Source: Mixta gaviniae
GTDB lineage: Bacteria > Pseudomonadota > Gammaproteobacteria > Enterobacterales > Enterobacteriaceae
Reading direction: 5' to 3'
Length of the DNA stretch: 64,000 nucleotides
Assembly (NCBI RefSeq): GCF_002953195.1
Contig: NZ_CP026377.1
Coordinates: 1,860,001 to 1,924,000 of the forward strand
A program made the translations under genes and the position numbers. Positions 8,602 through 17,762 of the stretch are shown here, piece after piece (position 1 is the stretch's first letter; every line of letters starts with the position of its first letter). The notes under the pieces are model-generated. The model was not told the DNA's origin. It did no database searches and saw only the letters and a program-made list of their open reading frames with translations.

Positions 8602-9831
8602 ATGAAACATCAGGGTTGGAAGCTCCAGGATACCGTCTGGACGTTAGGCTTATATGGCACGACGGTCGGCGCGGGCACGCTGTTTTTGCCGATCGAAATC
8701 GGCACGCGCGGGCCGGTGATCTTTATCATCATGCTGCTGCTGGGGCTGCCGCTCTCGCTGCTGCCACACCTGGTGCTGGGCCGCATCTATATGAGCGAGC
8801 CGGATCGGCAGCGTCTGCCGTCGTTAAGCACCTGGTTCGGGCCGCGCGGCGACCGGGCGATGACGCTGCTTTACTGTATCGCTTTCTACCCGGTGATGCT
8901 GGTATACGGTATCTCGCTGGTCAGCGCGCTGGATAACTTTATCGTCGAGCGCCTGCACGTCGCCAGCGTCAATAAAGGGCTGCTGACGCTGATCTGTATG
9001 GTGGTGCTGTTCGGCATCCTGAGTAAAGGGCGCGACCGGGTGGTCGGCACCATGAGCGTACTGGCATTGCCGTTCGCCATCGCCATTATCGCCATCGCCG
9101 CAGTGCAGATCCCCGCCTGGCGCTGGGAAAACGTCACCGCTGCGCTGAGCGCGTTGCCGGAGACCTCCGCCGCCACCACCTTTAAAAATATCTGGCTGAC
9201 GCTGCCGTTGATCACCTTCTCCTTCTGCTGCGCGCCGATTATCTCCCCGCTGGCCGCGCACTATCAGGAAAAGGGCGATGCGCCGCGCGCTTTCCGCGTG
9301 ATCCGTCTCGCCTATCTGGCGATTTTCGTCAGCATTATCTTTTTTGTGTTCAGCTGCGTATTAAGCATGCCGCACGCGATTTTCGCTGAAGCGAAAGAGA
9401 AAAATCTCAACGTGCTGTCGATTATCGCCTCGCCCGACCACGCCGGCGTGCTGTTTTATATCGCGCCCTTTATCGCCATTATCGGCATGACCAAATCCTT
9501 CCTCGGCGTGTCGCTGTCGGTGACGGAAACCTTCAGCGATTTTACCGTGCGCCTGTTTAACTGCCGCAGCGAAAAAGGGCGGAAAAGAAGCCAGGCCGCC
9601 GCCGTAGTGGCGATGTATGCATTGACCTCGCTGATCGTCTACGCCAACCCCAACGTCATTACCCTGATCGAGGCGTTTTGCGGCCCGCTGATCGCCATCA
9701 TCCTGTTCCTGATCCCCGCCTGGCTTATCTACAACAAGCCGGCGCTGGCGTTTCTGCGCGGCGGAAAAGCGTTGAGCATTTTACTCGGCGGCCTCGCCAC
9801 GCTCTCTGCGCTGCTTTACGCCCTGGCCTAA
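8602..9831 (+). CDS. HAAAP/STP-family amino acid permease, YqeG/SdaC-like
   Basis: 409-residue inner-membrane transporter with about 11 membrane segments. The opening (WTLGLYGTTVGAGTLFLPIEIG) matches the hydroxy/aromatic amino acid permease family that includes SdaC, YhaO and YqeG. Further family motifs are FSFCCAPIISPLA, MTKSFLGVSLSVTETFSD and NPNVITLIEAFCGPLIAIILFL. AGGA lies 5 nt before the ATG. Substrate is probably serine, threonine or a related amino acid taken up with protons; E. coli YqeG is itself poorly defined. It ends 18 bp before the diguanylate cyclase gene on the opposite strand. Confidence 0.85.
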   Translation: MKHQGWKLQDTVWTLGLYGTTVGAGTLFLPIEIGTRGPVIFIIMLLLGLPLSLLPHLVLGRIYMSEPDRQRLPSLSTWFGPRGDRAMTLLYCIAFYPVMLVYGISLVSALDNFIVERLHVASVNKGLLTLICMVVLFGILSKGRDRVVGTMSVLALPFAIAIIAIAAVQIPAWRWENVTAALSALPETSAATTFKNIWLTLPLITFSFCCAPIISPLAAHYQEKGDAPRAFRVIRLAYLAIFVSIIFFVFSCVLSMPHAIFAEAKEKNLNVLSIIASPDHAGVLFYIAPFIAIIGMTKSFLGVSLSVTETFSDFTVRLFNCRSEKGRKRSQAAAVVAMYALTSLIVYANPNVITLIEAFCGPLIAIILFLIPAWLIYNKPALAFLRGGKALSILLGGLATLSALLYALA

Positions 9832-9849
9832 TCGGGTGAGGCGGGGCGC

Positions 9850-11424
9850 TCAGCGTCCCGTTACCGCAGGCGGCGCGCTCTGTACCACCGCCCGGTCGCG
9901 GCCATTATGCTTGGCCTCATACAGCGCGCGATCCGCCCCCTCTTTGATCAGCTGCGCATCCTGTGCGTCGCCGCTGCCCTGCAGGGCGAAGCCGCCCGCG
10001 CTGAGGGTCACGATGTGCGCCGGCAGCTGTGTGCTTTCATGGGGAATCGCCATGGCGCGCACCGCCCCGACGGCGTTTTCCGCTACGCGCTTCGCCACCT
10101 CAAGGGTGGCGTTAGGCAGCACAATGGCGAACTCTTCGCCGCCGTAGCGCGCAATCAAATCGGTCTGGCGAATCGACATCTGCTTCAGCGCTTCGCCGAC
10201 GCGCCGCAGGCAGTTATCGCCCGCTACGTGGCCGTAGGTGTCGTTGTAGAGCTTAAAGAAATCGATATCCATCATGATCAGCGCCACCGGCTTGCCGGTC
10301 AGCGCCGAACGCTTCAGGCTCTGCGCCAGAAACAGATCGAACTGCCGCCGGTTTGCCAGCCCGGTTAAGCTATCCAGCAATGCCATCGCCTGCAGCGTCT
10401 GGTTGATGGTGGTTAGCTCATCGCGCAGCGCCGTCAGCTCAATCTGGTTCTCCACGTTGGTGCGCACCTGCCGCAGCACCACGGTGCCGATCATCACAAT
10501 AATCAGCAGCAGCGTGCCGTTCAGCACCAGATCCGGCAGGCTGTCGCGCAGCCACTGTGACCAAAGCTCCGATTTATCGAAGCCCGCCGCCACAATCAGC
10601 GGATATTGTCCGGAGCGCGCATAGCCGAAAATACGCTCTTTATCATCCAGCGCCGAACGCCAGGTCCCTTTGCCGCGATCGGCGCGCAGCAGCTGGGTGG
10701 TGAACAGCGGGCTGGCCGAGAGGCTGCGGTTAATAAAGGCGTCCGGGAAGGGGCGGACATAGAGCGCGGTGCCGTCATCCAGCAGCAGCGCCAGCAGATC
10801 GCCTTCGCCCAGCTCAAAGTAGCTGTAAAAGCGTTTAAACGAATCGACGCGCACCGTGGCCAGCGCCACGCCGGCGAAGCCGCCGGCGGCATCGTTCAGC
10901 CGCAGCGACATCGGGATCACCAGCTCGCCGGTGGTACGGCTGCGGATCACGTGGCCAATATGGGTGCCGCCGTGGCGATTCTGGTGATGATAGATAAAAT
11001 ATTCACGGTCGCTGTTGTTGATGCCGGCAGGCACGTGCGCCGCCGAGCTGGCAATCCAGTGGCCCTGGGCATCATAGATGAAGAGGCCGTTGATCTGCGG
11101 CAGGCTGCTTTTCATCTCCGCCAGCACCGCGTTCAGCTCCGCCTTATTGACGGCGTTCGGCCCGTCGTCAGGGATTTCGCGCTGCATGGCGCGCAGCATG
11201 ATCTCCGTCTGCAGGAAGGTATCTTCCGCCTGGCGCGCCTGAGAAACCGACAGGTTAACCGCGCTGCTTTCCGCATCGTGCAGCTTGCGCTCCCAGGAGC
11301 GGTCCAGCGTCCAGGCGCTGACGATCAGCACCGCCGTCAATAGCAGCAGCATAAAAATGGTCATGGTTCTGCCAAGCGAAGAGTGCAGAACGAATGCGCC
11401 GGAAACTTTTTCGCCGATCTTCAT
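9850..11424 (-). CDS. Membrane diguanylate cyclase with periplasmic sensor
   Basis: About 524 residues. A first membrane helix (residues about 21-37) precedes a periplasmic dCache-like sensor (about 40-295), a second helix (about 300-318) and a C-terminal GGEEF domain. The active site is intact (ARYGGEEFAIVL) and the inhibitory site RxxD (RQTD) lies five residues upstream, so product inhibition is expected. It makes cyclic di-GMP from GTP and should influence motility or biofilm. The ATG at 11424 and a GTG four codons upstream are both possible starts; neither has a strong ribosome-binding site. Confidence 0.9.
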   Translation of the reverse strand: MKIGEKVSGAFVLHSSLGRTMTIFMLLLLTAVLIVSAWTLDRSWERKLHDAESSAVNLSVSQARQAEDTFLQTEIMLRAMQREIPDDGPNAVNKAELNAVLAEMKSSLPQINGLFIYDAQGHWIASSAAHVPAGINNSDREYFIYHHQNRHGGTHIGHVIRSRTTGELVIPMSLRLNDAAGGFAGVALATVRVDSFKRFYSYFELGEGDLLALLLDDGTALYVRPFPDAFINRSLSASPLFTTQLLRADRGKGTWRSALDDKERIFGYARSGQYPLIVAAGFDKSELWSQWLRDSLPDLVLNGTLLLIIVMIGTVVLRQVRTNVENQIELTALRDELTTINQTLQAMALLDSLTGLANRRQFDLFLAQSLKRSALTGKPVALIMMDIDFFKLYNDTYGHVAGDNCLRRVGEALKQMSIRQTDLIARYGGEEFAIVLPNATLEVAKRVAENAVGAVRAMAIPHESTQLPAHIVTLSAGGFALQGSGDAQDAQLIKEGADRALYEAKHNGRDRAVVQSAPPAVTGR

Positions 11425-11590
11425 AAACAGTTTCACTCAGAGGATATGGCGTTAAGTAAAGCACAGCTTATGCTGGTACGCAGTTAATCAGGACGTTACG
11501 TCCGACGGCGACGCAGAAAAACGTGCGGCCCGCGCGTTTATGGGCATAATTTACCCTGACTTTGTGAAATCGTTATACCGGAAGCTAAAG

Positions 11591-12076
11591 ATGGACGAGC
11601 TGGATTTTCGTATTCTGCGTGAGCTGCAAAAGGATGGACGTATCCCGAACAACGTGCTGGCGGAAAAGGTGGGGCTGTCGCCGTCGCCTTGTCTGCGGCG
11701 CGTTAAACAACTGGAGGAGAGCGGTGCCATCGCACGCTATGTCGCCATCCTCAATCCGGCGGCGATGGGGCTGGAGCTGACGGTATTTGTGCGTGTCTGG
11801 CTGCGCAGCCAGGATGCGGACACCGTCGATAACTTCGCGCGTGAGGTACGCGCGCTGCCGGAGGTGGTGGAGTGCCATCTGATGGTGGGTGACTGCGATT
11901 TTCTGCTACGGGTGGTGGCGGCCGATCTGAATGCCTACCGACAGTTTCAGATCGACCATCTGGCACGCATCAGCGGCGTCCAGAGCCTGAAGACCGAGCT
12001 GCCCATGCAGACCATCAAACAGACCTCCGAGCTGCCGCTGGGCCAGGGTGGCGAAAACGGCCGCCGCGTGGTTTAA
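11591..12076 (+). CDS. Lrp/AsnC-family transcriptional regulator
   Basis: 161 residues. The start (MDELDFRILRELQKDGRIPNNVLAEKVGLSPSPCLRRVKQLEESGAI) is the classical Lrp helix-turn-helix, followed by the RAM ligand-binding domain (LTVFVRVWLRSQDADTVDNF, VVECHLMVGDCDFLLRVVAADL). GGAAG lies 6 nt before the ATG at 11591. It converges on azlD with a 4-bp overlap and probably senses an amino acid, and regulates the AzlCD exporter beside it, as for Lrp-type regulators of branched-chain amino acid exporters. Cognate ligand unknown. Confidence 0.9.
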   Translation: MDELDFRILRELQKDGRIPNNVLAEKVGLSPSPCLRRVKQLEESGAIARYVAILNPAAMGLELTVFVRVWLRSQDADTVDNFAREVRALPEVVECHLMVGDCDFLLRVVAADLNAYRQFQIDHLARISGVQSLKTELPMQTIKQTSELPLGQGGENGRRVV

Positions 12077-12363
12077 AGCAGATAGCGTAACAGGGCAGTC
12101 GCGCCGACGCTTATTGCCACCACCGGCAGCAGCGAAAAGCGCATCGCGGCCAGCAGCGAGATCGCCAGCGCCAGCAGATCTGCCGGGTCGCGGGTGACGA
12201 AGTGGGGCGCAATGACCGTGATCAGCACGCAGCCGGGCGCCGCCTCCATCACCGCTTTAACGCGCGGGCTAAAGGCGCGATCGCGTAGCAGCAGATAACC
12301 GCCGATGCGCGTCAGATACGTCGTCATCGCCATCAGCAGAATGGTCAAAATCGTCAGGCTCAT
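12073..12363 (-). CDS. AzlD-family branched-chain amino acid exporter small subunit (copy 1)
   Basis: 96-residue membrane protein with three to four hydrophobic segments and the AzlD signature TYLTRIGGYLLLRDR. It partners with the AzlC subunit encoded immediately upstream; the ATG overlaps the azlC stop by 4 bp, indicating translational coupling. Related pairs (E. coli YgaZH, Bacillus AzlCD) export branched-chain amino acids. Confidence 0.85.
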   Translation of the reverse strand: MSLTILTILLMAMTTYLTRIGGYLLLRDRAFSPRVKAVMEAAPGCVLITVIAPHFVTRDPADLLALAISLLAAMRFSLLPVVAISVGATALLRYLL

Positions 12364-13094
12364 GCGGATTTCCTGTGCAACAGCAGAATGGTCACAATAC
12401 CGGAAAGGGTGCCTGCCGGTACGTAGTAGGCCGCGCCGGGAAAGGCGTGCCAGGTCGCGCCGGCGCAGATCAGGCTAACCAGCCACGGCAGCGCGGAACG
12501 CAGCCCTTTCCACATCCCTTTCAGCAGCACCAGAAACACCGCCGGGAAGGCCATATCGAACCCCCAACGGGTGATATCGCCCAGTACCGGACCGATGATC
12601 ACGCCCGCGCCGGTGGAGATCACCCAGACCACCCACAGCGCCCCCGCCACGCCGACGTAATAACCGGCGCTGAAGAGGGGCAGCCCCTGTGCGCGCCGCC
12701 GCGCCGCATCCGCCATGCTCATCGCCCAGCTCTCATCGCACATAAAAAACAGCGCCAGCAGCGCTTTGCGCGGAGGCAGATGCGCCAGCGCAGGGGTCAT
12801 GGCGGCACCCATCAGCAGATGGCGACTGTTGATCAGCAGGCTTACCAGCACAATGGTCAGCACGTGCGGCGGCGAGGACCAGAGCGCGATGGCCGCGAAC
12901 TCCGAGCCGCCGGCGAAGTTCAGCCCGGTCATCGAGACCAGGGTAAAAGGCGAGAGCCCTTTCTGTGCCGCCTGCGCGCCCAGCAGCAGGCCGAACGGCA
13001 ATACGCCAAGCAGAAGGGGAACGGATGACAGCAGACCACGCTGAATTTCACTGAATGATGAGCGTCCGGCGGCGATGGAAAGATCACGGTGCAT
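12360..13094 (-). CDS. AzlC-family branched-chain amino acid exporter large subunit (copy 1)
   Basis: 244-residue inner-membrane protein. Family stretches are SVPLLLGVLPFGLLLGAQAAQKGL, LNFAGGSEFAAIALW, LVSLLINSRHLLMGAAMTPAL and CDESWAMSM. It forms a two-component exporter with the AzlD protein coded next. The ATG has AAGGAGA about 6 nt upstream. The pair is probably under the Lrp-type regulator gene that converges on it. A second, only distantly similar pair lies at 53263-54248. Confidence 0.87.
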   Translation of the reverse strand: MHRDLSIAAGRSSFSEIQRGLLSSVPLLLGVLPFGLLLGAQAAQKGLSPFTLVSMTGLNFAGGSEFAAIALWSSPPHVLTIVLVSLLINSRHLLMGAAMTPALAHLPPRKALLALFFMCDESWAMSMADAARRRAQGLPLFSAGYYVGVAGALWVVWVISTGAGVIIGPVLGDITRWGFDMAFPAVFLVLLKGMWKGLRSALPWLVSLICAGATWHAFPGAAYYVPAGTLSGIVTILLLHRKSA

Positions 13095-13278
13095 AGCATC
13101 TCCTTATTTGCGGAGATTATATCGTCTCGCGTCGGGCAGCGGGATGCGTTTTCAGGCGAAAAAGCGCCCTAAAAGAAGAGAAATTTCAATAATACGGGGG
13201 AAAGTGAAACTGAGTGCTAAACCCATGGTAAAAGCAGGGATAACGACGCGCGGCTGGCGAGGTCTGATCTTGCGGCAT

Positions 13279-13302
13279 AAAAAAGCCCGCGCGGAGCGGG
13301 CT
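13279..13302 (-). terminator. Rho-independent terminator on the minus strand
   Basis: On the minus strand the stem AGCCCGC / GCGGGCT is followed by six T. It lies 430 bp beyond the small gene at 13732-13848, so that transcript would carry the whole repeat block below as a 3' untranslated region. Confidence 0.7.
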
Positions 13303-13490
13303 GGACATGTCCGAAACGCCGGGGATGAGACCGGCAAGCAGCTTACAAGATTACGTCAGTGATTAGTCGCCCGAGGCACGATACGCCTTACGATTAAACG
13401 CATCCTGCCTCAGGCTTGATGACTATCGGCGTCGCGCCGGGGAACTTTATAGGCGAGGGCGCAATTAAGCCTGAAGAGGTCCGGCCAGCC

Positions 13491-13685
13491 GGCAGACAGG
13501 CAGCAAGTCGGCCTCAGACAGGCAGACAGACAGGCATCAGACTGGCATGCCGCAGACAGCAGGCAAGCAGACGGACAGCAGACAAGCAGACAGACAGCAG
13601 GCAAGTAGACAGACAACAGGCAAGCAGACGGACAGCAGGCAAGCAGACGGACAGCAGGCAGACGGACAGCAGACAGCCAGCCAGG
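13491..13685. repeat. 19-bp tandem repeat array
   Basis: Five consecutive 19-bp units run from 13561 to 13655 (consensus AGGCAAGCAGACGGACAGC), then a shortened 15-bp unit and degenerate copies on both sides rich in CAGACAG. Units differ at one to four positions. Because 19 is not a multiple of three, reading frames through it on both strands are periodic artefacts and I do not call a gene. Confidence 0.9.
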
Positions 13686-13731
13686 CCGCAACGATCTTTC
13701 AGCAAAGAGAAGGGAGCCGGGCGGCGGCCCC

Positions 13732-13848
13732 TTACTCGCTCTCCGCCATGGCGCTTACCTGTGCGTCGATCAGCTGGTCGGAAACGTGAATCGCGGCAGT
13801 AAAGCTCGCCGCTATCGCCAGCACCCACATCAGTTTTTTCAGCGTCAT
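13732..13848 (-). CDS. Small membrane or exported protein, 38 residues
   Basis: Reads MTLKKLMWVLAIAASFTAAI and then a polar 18-residue tail ending SAMAESE. The N-terminus is a signal peptide or single membrane anchor. GGAG lies 6 nt before the ATG. A far-downstream terminator at 13279 fits the same strand. No family recognised. Confidence 0.65.
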   Translation of the reverse strand: MTLKKLMWVLAIAASFTAAIHVSDQLIDAQVSAMAESE

Positions 13849-14074
13849 TACCTTCTCCAGCGTGTTGTAACAGGGGATATCCTGGCGCTTCAGGGGGCCC
13901 TATAAAAAGCGTAAAATATCCTACAGTTAAGTCCTTTTTTTGTACAGGGCGATATCGCCGGGCGCGGGTTTTTGACGCCGTGCTGCGCGGCGGCTCACAC
14001 TCTTAGCTTTTGCCTATCTCAGGAAAAACCATTACCAGCTGGCCTGCGCCGCGCTTTGCGAAAATAATCGGACC

Positions 14075-14341
14075 ATGACTACTTATCGCATTCGGGTCGG
14101 GTTTCATAACCCTTCAGCCCTGACATTCCTACAGCTCGATGAGCTTCTCGAACCGCGCCGCTTCTGTCGGCTCAGCTCTTATGGCGAGAAGTTTCGTTGT
14201 TACATTGAATATGAATATCACTCCGAGGTGCATGACTACTGTTCCGTTTGCCAGCTGGCGCGCGATCAGGCCTGCCGGGTGAAAAGAAACCCGCTGGTGC
14301 TGGTGGAGGTGAAAAACGATGCGCCGCGCGTGCAGACATAA
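14075..14341 (+). CDS. Hypothetical 88-residue protein
   Basis: Soluble basic protein with Cys residues in DYCSVCQLARDQAC that could bind a metal. No convincing ribosome-binding site precedes the ATG, and no family is recognised. It is retained because the frame covers the only open stretch between two clear genes and its amino acid composition looks protein-like. Confidence 0.45.
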   Translation: MTTYRIRVGFHNPSALTFLQLDELLEPRRFCRLSSYGEKFRCYIEYEYHSEVHDYCSVCQLARDQACRVKRNPLVLVEVKNDAPRVQT

Positions 14342-14502
14342 AATCGTACATTTCCGTCAGCGGGGCGCAGGCCGCGCCCGGTCTGCCTTGCCGCACGGCG
14401 AGGCCGCTAAGGCGCGCTCTGCGCTTTGACGCTTCCCGGCCGGTGTACAACACTGCCCTGTGTAATGCTTTTCATTAATCAGCTGACACAGAGGAGCCTC
14501 GG

Positions 14503-15548
14503 ATGAAAAAAACGGTGGTTGTCGCAGGGGCGGTAGGCGTGATTGGACGCGCCGTGCTTAACCATTTCGAACATCAGGATGTGGAGCTGATCGCGCTGTC
14601 GCGGCGCGCGCCTGACTTTCCCACGCGTGCGCGCCATATCGCGGTCGATCTGACCGACAAAAACGCCTGTGAAGCGCAGCTGGCGACGCTGACCGGCGCC
14701 ACGCACCTGGTGTTCGCCGCCTATCAGGAGCGACCGACGCCGGCGGAGCTGGTCGAGGTTAACCTGCTGATGCTGCAAAACCTGGTGGAAACGCTGGAGA
14801 AGCACGCACCGGGCTGCAGCACGTGGCGCTGATGCAGGGCGGCAAGGCGTATGGCGCCCATATCGGCCCGTTCCCGTCGCCGGCGAAAGAGAGCGACCCA
14901 CGCCATATGCCGCCCAACTTCTATTACGATCAGGAAGATTTTCTGCGCAGCCGCTCGCAGGGCAAAAGCTGGTCCTGGACCGCGCTACGTCCGGAGGCGG
15001 TGATTGGCATGGCGGTGGGCAACCCGATGAACCTGCTGATGGTGATCGCCGTCTACGGCAGCATCGCCAAAGCGCTGGGCGTGCCCATGTCCTTTCCCGG
15101 CCCGCGCGCAGCCTGGGACGCGCTTTATCAGGTGACGGATGCGCGCATTCTGGCAAAGGCCATCGACTGGGCGGGGGAAAACCCGGCGTGCCGCGGCGAG
15201 ATTTTCAATATCACCAACGGCGACTATTTCCGCTGGTCGCGCATCTGGCCGCGCATCGCCGCTTTCTTTGAGGTGCCGGTCGGCGAGCCGTTCCCGCTTT
15301 CGCTGCAGCAGATGATGGCGGACAAGGCAACACTCTGGCAGCAGCTGACGCAGCAGCACGGCCTGCACGCCTATCCTTATGAGAAGATTGTCTCCTGGCA
15401 GTTCGGCGACTTTATTCTTAAAACCTCCTTCGATAATATCACCAGCACCATTAAGGCGCGTCAGCACGGCTTTGCTGACTGTATCGACAGTGAAGAGATG
15501 TTTATCGAGCTGCTGACGCAGCTGCGCGAGCAGCGCTATATTCCCTAA
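14503..15548 (+). pseudogene. SDR-family NAD(P)-dependent reductase (PRISE-like), frameshifted
   Basis: The two frames together give a protein of about 348 residues resembling progesterone 5-beta-reductase/iridoid synthase-like (PRISE) atypical short-chain reductases. The N-terminal half has a Rossmann fold (KKTVVVAGAVGVIGRAVLNHF) and the second half carries ALMQGGKAYGAH, PPNFYYDQED and WSWTALRPEAVIG. A single base is missing at CCGGG (14809-14813): an extra G gives HAPGLQHVALMQGG without a break. GAGGAG precedes the ATG by 7 nt and a strong terminator follows. Likely acts on enones. The break may be a sequencing error. Confidence 0.82.
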
Positions 15549-15566
15549 GCGTGGGAAAAAGGACAA

Positions 15567-15592
15567 AACCGGCGCCAGACGCCGGTTTTTTT
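15567..15592 (+). terminator. Rho-independent terminator of the PRISE-like gene
   Basis: AACCGGCG-CCAGA-CGCCGGTT is followed by a T-run, 19 nt after the stop. The A-run on its left could also terminate the opposing gene ending at 15600. Confidence 0.85.
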
Positions 15593-15599
15593 ATTGCCG

Positions 15600-16463
15600 T
15601 TATTCAGCAATGGCAAAGCCAAAGGTGGTCTGATCGAGATGGATATCGCAGACGGCGCGGTCGGCGTAAGGCGTATCGTTGGCGCTCATCAGCAGCCACT
15701 GGCCCGCTTTCAGGATCGGCAGGTTCAGCACCCCTTGCGCGTCAGTATGATCCTTCATCGCCGCGTTTTCATAGGCGTAGGTGTGCGCCAGCGCCGGATG
15801 GCTCAGCGTGGCGTCGACAGCGTGATGATGGTGATGATGATGTCCATGCGGCGCGGGCGCCTTCGCGGCAAGATCGACCATCGCAATGCCCACCTGATGA
15901 TTCGCCAGCGGCTTGCCGTTAGCCAGCAGCGTCACCTTCAGCGTATCGCCGGTTTTCAGCGTGGCAGGATCTACCTGCGGCACAAATTCCAGCCGCGCGC
16001 CGGTGGGCTGCGTCAGGGCCGGGTTGGCCCCTGGCGCGCCGATATAGCTGGCGCTTTTCGCGCTCATGGTGCTTTCCATGCAGTAGCTGCCTGGCCACTG
16101 CTGTTTATTGCTCTGCCGCCACTGGTACTTTTCACCGTCGGGCTTCAGCGACCAGAAGGCGGGCTTATAGGTGGCGCTCACCAGCCATGAGCCGACAGCC
16201 GGGCGGGCGAGGCTGAAACGGTACTTCTCACTGTTGATCGGAAACGATTCGGTTTGGCCGGTGCCGTGGGTAGCGATCAGCGGGGCAAACAGCGCCTGAC
16301 GCGCCGGCGGGATCGGCTCGCCGTGCGGGAAGTTATCGCCATAGGCCATTTCAATCTCCAGCGTCTTACCGGCGGCCACGGGCGGCACATTCAGCCACAG
16401 CTCATGGGCCAGCAGCGCGGGTGAAACGAGCGCAAGCGCGGCAGTGAACAGCGTTTTTTTCAT
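15600..16463 (-). CDS. DUF4198 periplasmic protein with poly-His metal-binding run
   Basis: 287 residues with a Sec signal peptide (cleavage near LLA-HELW, residues 19/20), so the mature protein would start with His. It resembles DUF4198 proteins, periplasmic beta-sandwich proteins often linked to nickel, cobalt or zinc handling. A nine-residue stretch (about 206-214) contains eight His, and a Cys pair-poor core has one SYCME Cys. GGAG lies 5 nt before the ATG. A perfect Zur-type palindrome lies 77 bp upstream, so the protein is probably made under zinc starvation to capture zinc. The single gene has no transporter beside it. Confidence 0.85.
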   Translation of the reverse strand: MKKTLFTAALALVSPALLAHELWLNVPPVAAGKTLEIEMAYGDNFPHGEPIPPARQALFAPLIATHGTGQTESFPINSEKYRFSLARPAVGSWLVSATYKPAFWSLKPDGEKYQWRQSNKQQWPGSYCMESTMSAKSASYIGAPGANPALTQPTGARLEFVPQVDPATLKTGDTLKVTLLANGKPLANHQVGIAMVDLAAKAPAPHGHHHHHHHAVDATLSHPALAHTYAYENAAMKDHTDAQGVLNLPILKAGQWLLMSANDTPYADRAVCDIHLDQTTFGFAIAE

Positions 16464-16539
16464 GTTATCTCCAGAACGTTCCCAAAGGTTTCGCCCGCAC
16501 CGGGCAACAATCGGGCGACAAGGTCACCCGTAAGTGCGT

Positions 16540-16556
16540 ATGTTATATCATAACAT
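16540..16556. promoter_or_regulatory. Probable Zur operator
   Basis: ATGTTAT-ATC-ATAACAT is a perfect 7-3-7 palindrome matching the core of enterobacterial Zur boxes (RNATGTTATANTATAACATNY). It lies 77 bp before the start of the His-rich DUF4198 gene and 78 bp after the stop of the LacI gene, so it can only serve the former. Confidence 0.78.
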
Positions 16557-16633
16557 TTTTCCGTGCGGTAGCGCAGCGGGGAGATCTTGTTCTGCCGCGC
16601 GCCGGAACCGCCGCAGAGGGGGACAGCGGCGGC

Positions 16634-17653
16634 TCAGCGGCAGTTCTCTTCGGTATAGAGCATAAACTCTACCTTGCCGTCAGCGTAGGTGTGCGGCGCG
16701 TCGCCGCCATCGAGATAGCGCAGCATCAGCTCGGTCGCCAGCTGGGCATGACGGCGCGTATTCTGGTCGAGCGTCAGCGACAACGCGCCCTGCGCCAGTA
16801 GCGCCTGGGTGGTGGCGTAAAGTTCGTGGGTAATATAAACGCAGCGGCTCAGCAGGCGATGTCGCGCCAGCGCTTCGCCGATCTGCGTGTTGCCCAACCC
16901 GGTGTTGTAGAGGCCCGCTACCGCGTCCGACTGCGCCAGCTGCTTTTCCAGCAGCTTACTGATGGTGTCACGTTGTTCGTTGCCCGCCAGCGCCTCGCGC
17001 AGACGGATAGCGGGAAAGCGCTGCTGTAATACGTCGCGAAACCCTTCGATCCGTTGCCGGTGCGCGCTGTAGTCGAAACGGCCGCTAACCATAATCACAT
17101 CGCCCTGCTGGCGCAGCATACGGCCCATCATCAGGCCGGCGGTGCGTCCCGCCTGCAGCTGATTAATGCCGACATGGCACAGCCGCTCTGCGCCCGGCAG
17201 ATCGGTGACCAGAGTGATCACCGGCACGCCGCGCTGTTTGCACAGGGAGAGCGCCTCATAAATAGCGGGATGTTCATGGGCGAAAACGATCAGCCCGTCG
17301 CGCTGCCTGCTGCGCGTGAGGATATGCGCGGCAAGCTGATCGGGGCGATCTTCCGGGATAAAGGTGCGGTGCAGCGTCAGGCGGCGATAGCCCAGCCCGG
17401 TGGCGACCGCGGCGAAATCGCTGGCCAGCTGGCGAAAGAAGAAAGAGTCGTTGCCGCTCAGCAGCACTTCAATCTGCCACGGCTGGCGATGATCTTCCGG
17501 CAATATGCGCTTCAGGCCCGCCGCGCGCGCCGCCTGCAGCACTTTGCGCGTGGTCTGCGGCGAGACGCCGCCGCGCTCGTTCAGTACCCGATCCACCGTA
17601 GCCAGCCCAACGCCGGCTATTTTCGCCAGCGCTGCAAGAGTGACTGTTTTCAT
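16634..17653 (-). CDS. LacI-family transcriptional regulator of an inositol-type regulon
   Basis: 339 residues. The helix-turn-helix (VTLAALAKIAGVGLATVDRVLNERGGVSPQTTRKVLQAARAAG) is followed by a type I periplasmic-binding-like sensor domain (IEVLLSGNDSFFFRQLASDF, DGLIVFAHEHPAIYEAL, CHVGINQLQAGRTAGLMMGRM). The ATG at 17653 has GGAG 6 nt upstream. Divergent from the IolG-like gene; a palindrome 12 bp before its own start suggests autoregulation. A near-identical palindrome lies in front of the IolE-like operon at 30522, implying a shared regulon. Ligand unknown, probably an inositol or inositol-derived compound. Confidence 0.9.
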   Translation of the reverse strand: MKTVTLAALAKIAGVGLATVDRVLNERGGVSPQTTRKVLQAARAAGLKRILPEDHRQPWQIEVLLSGNDSFFFRQLASDFAAVATGLGYRRLTLHRTFIPEDRPDQLAAHILTRSRQRDGLIVFAHEHPAIYEALSLCKQRGVPVITLVTDLPGAERLCHVGINQLQAGRTAGLMMGRMLRQQGDVIMVSGRFDYSAHRQRIEGFRDVLQQRFPAIRLREALAGNEQRDTISKLLEKQLAQSDAVAGLYNTGLGNTQIGEALARHRLLSRCVYITHELYATTQALLAQGALSLTLDQNTRRHAQLATELMLRYLDGGDAPHTYADGKVEFMLYTEENCR

Positions 17654-17663
17654 TTCCCACTCC

Positions 17664-17683
17664 GTTGAGGTGAAACCCTCAAA
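17664..17683. promoter_or_regulatory. Candidate operator of the LacI-family regulator (site 1)
   Basis: TTGAGGTGAAACCCTCAA (17665-17682) is an imperfect inverted repeat. The 20-bp segment matches site 2 at 30591-30610 at 17 of 20 positions. It sits between the divergent regulator and IolG-like genes. Confidence 0.6.
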
Positions 17684-17762
17684 AACGCCATTCTGCCGGC
17701 GCGTCAGGGCGCTTATCTTAACATCCTGTTCACAAACATAGCGAAGGACGAGGCGGTTGAAA

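Noticed and set aside
14075-14341. Considered as part of a mobile element
   Set aside because: No transposase, terminal repeats or target duplication visible; kept only as a hypothetical gene.
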